A DNA stretch of 7,849 bases from Candidatus Omnitrophota bacterium (GTDB taxonomy: Bacteria > Omnitrophota > Gorgyraeia > Duberdicusellales > 4484-171): positions 1 through 7,849 of the forward strand of contig DAOVKQ010000021.1 in NCBI GenBank assembly GCA_030631705.1. Reading direction: 5' to 3'. The notes beneath the pieces were generated by a model. That model was not told where the DNA came from. It saw only the letters and a list, made by a program, of their open reading frames with translations, and made no database searches. Below are positions 5,548 through 7,849 of this stretch, piece after piece. The position numbers were made by a program, and so were the translations under genes. The first letter of the stretch is position 1, and the number at the start of each line of letters is the position of its first letter.

Positions 5548-6558
5548 ATGAAAGTAGCTGTTTTAGGGGCAACAGGATTTACCGGTGAGAAGTTGGTAGA
5601 ATTGCTTATAGGCCATCCGTACGTAGAACTTACTTACCTTACATCCCGGACACCTGTACCTGTGCCTTATAGTGATATTTTCCCCAAATTTAAGAGTAGG
5701 ATAAAGCTTAAATGCGAGAAATTGGATATAAGTAAAGCGCTGGAAAAGGCTGATTTTTTCTTTCTTGCTTTGCCGCATTCTGTTTCTATGGAAATAGCGC
5801 CTTTACTTTTGAAGAAAGGCAAGAAAATCGTTGATCTTTCTGCTGATTACCGGCTGAAGGATAGGTCTGTTTATAGAAAATTTTATAAAAAAACCCACAA
5901 AGACAAGAAAAATCTCGAAATTGCGGTTTACGGTCTGCCGGAATTCTTTAAAGATAAGATTAGAACCGCTTCACTGGTTGCTAATCCCGGTTGTTACCCT
6001 ATTTCGATAGTCCTGGTTTTAGGGCCGCTTCTGAAGGAGGGTTTGATTAAAAATGATATTGTTGTCGATTCAAAATCTTCGATTACCGGGGCAGGCCGCA
6101 AGGCTTTGATTGATTATCATTATTCAAATGTTGCCGGTAATCTGTGGGCATATAAAGCGTTTTCTCATCAGCATCTTCCGGAAATTATTGAAGTCTTGAA
6201 GAATGTTTCCGGTATTTGCCCAAAGATTAATTTTGTTCCTCATGTTGTCGGTTTAGAAAACGGTATTTATTCTACTGCTTACGTGTCTTTTAAGAAAGCA
6301 GTCAATACTGCTAAGCTTTCTAAGGTTTATGCCAGGTATTACGGTAGTACGCCTTTTGTGAGGCTGCTTGATAGATTTCCAAAGTTGAAAGATGTTGTAG
6401 GAACAAATTTTTGCGATATAGGATTTTCCGTTGATATTAAAGAAAAAAAGGCAGTTTTAGTATCATGTATTGATAATTTGATTAAAGGAGCCGCCGGCGG
6501 GGCTGTTCAAAATATGAATATCATGTCCGGATTCGAAGAGGCTGACGGGTTGTCATAA
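5548..6558 (+). CDS. argC: N-acetyl-gamma-glutamyl-phosphate reductase
   Basis: Third step of arginine synthesis: NADPH-dependent reduction of N-acetylglutamyl phosphate to the semialdehyde. It has 336 residues from ATG 5548, chosen because AAAGG (5536-5540) is 7 nt upstream and the protein then begins directly with MKVAVLGATGFTG; an in-frame ATG at 5515 lacks a ribosome binding site and adds a lysine-rich extension. NADP loop GATGFTG at 7-13; LPHSVSMEI; DLSADYRL; catalytic cysteine C149 in VANPGCYPIS; SSITGAGRKA; the histidine segment H207-Q-H209-LPEI; FVPHVVGLENGI; and the C-terminal GTNFCDIGF, IDNLIKGAAGGAVQNMN. All hallmark residues are present. Its stop overlaps the argJ start by 1 nt. 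The order rplM-rpsI-argC also occurs, as I recall, in some Desulfobacterota and Nitrospirota. Confidence 0.96.
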   Translation: MKVAVLGATGFTGEKLVELLIGHPYVELTYLTSRTPVPVPYSDIFPKFKSRIKLKCEKLDISKALEKADFFFLALPHSVSMEIAPLLLKKGKKIVDLSADYRLKDRSVYRKFYKKTHKDKKNLEIAVYGLPEFFKDKIRTASLVANPGCYPISIVLVLGPLLKEGLIKNDIVVDSKSSITGAGRKALIDYHYSNVAGNLWAYKAFSHQHLPEIIEVLKNVSGICPKINFVPHVVGLENGIYSTAYVSFKKAVNTAKLSKVYARYYGSTPFVRLLDRFPKLKDVVGTNFCDIGFSVDIKEKKAVLVSCIDNLIKGAAGGAVQNMNIMSGFEEADGLS

Positions 6559-7658
6559 TGGTGTTACCTTCAGGTTTTCTTGTTTCAGGTATACATAGCG
6601 GAATTAAGACTAAAAATCTTGATTTGGGTTTAGTTTACTGTAAAGAGGGCTGCTTATGTTCGGGATTCTTCACCAGGAATTCCAATGTTTCTTATTCGGT
6701 TATTTTAAGCAGGAAAAATATAAATAATGAAATAAAAGTGTTAATTGCTAACAGCGGTAACGCTAACTGTTTTTCTGATAACAAAGGAGTGGTTAATACT
6801 AAAAAAGTTTGTGACCGGCTGGCAGCTAAGATGAAAATTAAAAAAAATAGTGTTTTAATCGCTTCGACCGGCATAATAGGTAAGTGCCTGCCGTATAAAA
6901 AAATTATCAACAGTTTTTCCGGATTAATTAAAGGTTTAGGCGATTGTCCTGAAAATTTTGCCCGGAGTATACTTACCAGCGATACTTTTATGAAAGTTTT
7001 ATCACGCAAGGTGAAAGTTTCCGGCGGTGAAATAAAAATCATGGGATTTGCTAAGGGGGCAGGCATGATTAAACCCGGTATGGCGACCATGCTTGCTTTT
7101 ATCCTAACCGATGCTAAAATTGACAAAAAGAAATTGAATACAATTTCCCGGGAGGCAATCAAGGAGAGTTTTAACTCAATAACTATTGATGGGTGCACAA
7201 GTACTAATGATAGCGTATATATTATGACAAGCGGAAAATCTTTTTCTTTAGTTAAGGGCGCGGATTTAGATAAATTTAGATCGGCATTAAAAGATGTTAG
7301 CTTGGAACTTGCGAAAATGATTGTTAAGGATGCTGAAGGCGCGACTAAATTTATTAAACTTACCGTTAGCGGAGCCTTAACAATAAATGAGGCCCAAAGG
7401 GCAGCTTTTGCCGTATCGGATTCCCTTCTTTTTAAAACCGCCATGTACGGCAATAATCCCAATTGGGGTAGAATAATAGCCGCGTTGGGTCAGGCAAAAA
7501 TTAAAGTAGATGAGGATAAGATAAAGGTGCGGGCGACTTCTCTGAAAAAAAAGGAAGTGGCAGTTAATGTTTGCCTAGGCAGGGGAAAATTCTCAAAAAC
7601 CGTATATACCTGCGATTTAACTCCTGATTATGTCAGGATAAACGCTGATTACAGCTAG
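6558..7658 (+). CDS. argJ: Glutamate N-acetyltransferase / ornithine acetyltransferase
   Basis: Transfers the acetyl group from N-acetylornithine to glutamate, closing the acetyl cycle of arginine synthesis; some members also use acetyl-CoA. It has 366 residues, somewhat shorter than the usual 390-410. The ATG at 6558 overlaps the argC stop (TAATG), so translation is coupled; no independent ribosome binding site is evident. Motifs: LPSGFLVSGIHSGIK at the N-terminus, NSGNAN at 65-70, ASTGIIG around 102-108, and KGAGMIKPGMATMLAF with the self-cleavage site between A176 and nucleophile T177. These are followed by DGCTSTND at 211-218 (C213 where D is commoner), NPNWGR at 300-305, and DLTPDYVRINADYS at the end. 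The autoproteolytic alpha/beta arrangement is intact. Whether it is mono- or bifunctional cannot be told. Confidence 0.96.
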   Translation: MVLPSGFLVSGIHSGIKTKNLDLGLVYCKEGCLCSGFFTRNSNVSYSVILSRKNINNEIKVLIANSGNANCFSDNKGVVNTKKVCDRLAAKMKIKKNSVLIASTGIIGKCLPYKKIINSFSGLIKGLGDCPENFARSILTSDTFMKVLSRKVKVSGGEIKIMGFAKGAGMIKPGMATMLAFILTDAKIDKKKLNTISREAIKESFNSITIDGCTSTNDSVYIMTSGKSFSLVKGADLDKFRSALKDVSLELAKMIVKDAEGATKFIKLTVSGALTINEAQRAAFAVSDSLLFKTAMYGNNPNWGRIIAALGQAKIKVDEDKIKVRATSLKKKEVAVNVCLGRGKFSKTVYTCDLTPDYVRINADYS

Positions 7659-7704
7659 AAGGATACTCTCAAGAGTTGTATGAAAGATTTAGAAGAGGAG
7701 AAAC

Positions 7705-7849
7705 AAAACCCTAAATCCTAAACACTAAACTCTAAATAAACCCAAATGTTTAAAACACAAAATACAAAACAGAAAAAGGGAAATTTGAGTTTTGGATTTT
7801 AGGTTTTGGATTTATTTAGGATTTAGAGTTTAGTGTTTAGAGTTTGAAT
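7705..7849 (+). repeat. Long AT-rich inverted repeat built from TTTAGNG-like heptads
   Basis: After argJ the sequence folds back on itself. The 20 bases 7718-7737 are the exact reverse complement of 7821-7840. Inside, 7738-7750 and 7805-7819 pair again after a 7-nt bulge, and 7751-7770 pairs imperfectly with about 7788-7807, leaving an A-rich loop near 7771-7787. Each arm is itself a degenerate tandem heptad: CCTAAAT, CCTAAAC, ACTAAAC, TCTAAAT (7710-7737) and TTTAGGA, TTTAGAG, TTTAGTG, TTTAGAG (7815-7842). It could end the argCJ transcript or be a non-coding dispersed repeat. The right end runs to the window edge, so its limit is unknown. No gene is seen from 7659 to 7849. Confidence 0.8.

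Noticed and set aside
6692..7462. Long open frame of 256 codons on the minus strand inside argJ
   Set aside because: It lies wholly antisense to argJ, whose family motifs are all intact. The antisense protein shows no recognisable motif and probably exists by codon bias.
7710..7842. CRISPR-like array from the regularly repeated CTAAA/TTTAG units
   Set aside because: Units are 7 bases with no unique spacers and are arranged as an inverted repeat, so it is not a CRISPR array.

Overview
The window is a bacterial chromosome segment dominated by core housekeeping genes: amino-acid biosynthesis (thrC, argC, argJ), translation (argS, rpmB, rplM, rpsI) and DNA repair (recJ). Coding density is high, base composition is AT-leaning, and sigma70-type TTGACA/TATAAT promoters are easy to see. 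Short intergenic regions carry decayed mobile DNA and long imperfect inverted repeats. No rRNA or diagnostic marker is present. The ArgRS and L28 variants plus the intergenic repeat style remind me of uncultivated Gram-negative candidate phyla such as Omnitrophota, but this is a low-confidence guess.

Left region (1-3956, + strand): the 3' part of thrC, then argS after 1 nt and recJ after 16 nt, looks like one transcript with its promoter off-window. argS is split by a frame change at a run of ten A residues (765-774); both halves are otherwise well conserved. recJ converges with rpmB and overlaps its end by 9 bp.

Middle region (3948-5318): rpmB (- strand) and the rplM-rpsI operon (+ strand) diverge from two strong promoters about 170 bp apart. 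The rpmB promoter sits so close to the ATG that its mRNA should be leaderless. Between the promoters lies a remnant of a REP-associated (Y1/HUH) transposase with the MPNHVHG motif, carrying two GC-rich REP-like hairpins. The rplM leader holds a 13-bp tandem repeat and a 5'-end hairpin.

Right region (5319-7849): a gene-free stretch of about 230 bp (5319-5547) holds short palindromes, a promoter and a GC-rich dyad that overlaps the predicted transcription start. It is followed by argC and argJ, overlapping by 1 nt (TAATG), which provide arginine biosynthesis steps. After argJ the window ends in a long AT-rich inverted repeat built from TTTAGNG-like heptads.

I see no defence system, CRISPR array, prophage or novel multi-gene system. 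The points most worth a second look are the argS frameshift, the RAYT/REP remnant, the heptad inverted repeat, and the promoter-overlapping structures at rpmB and argC.
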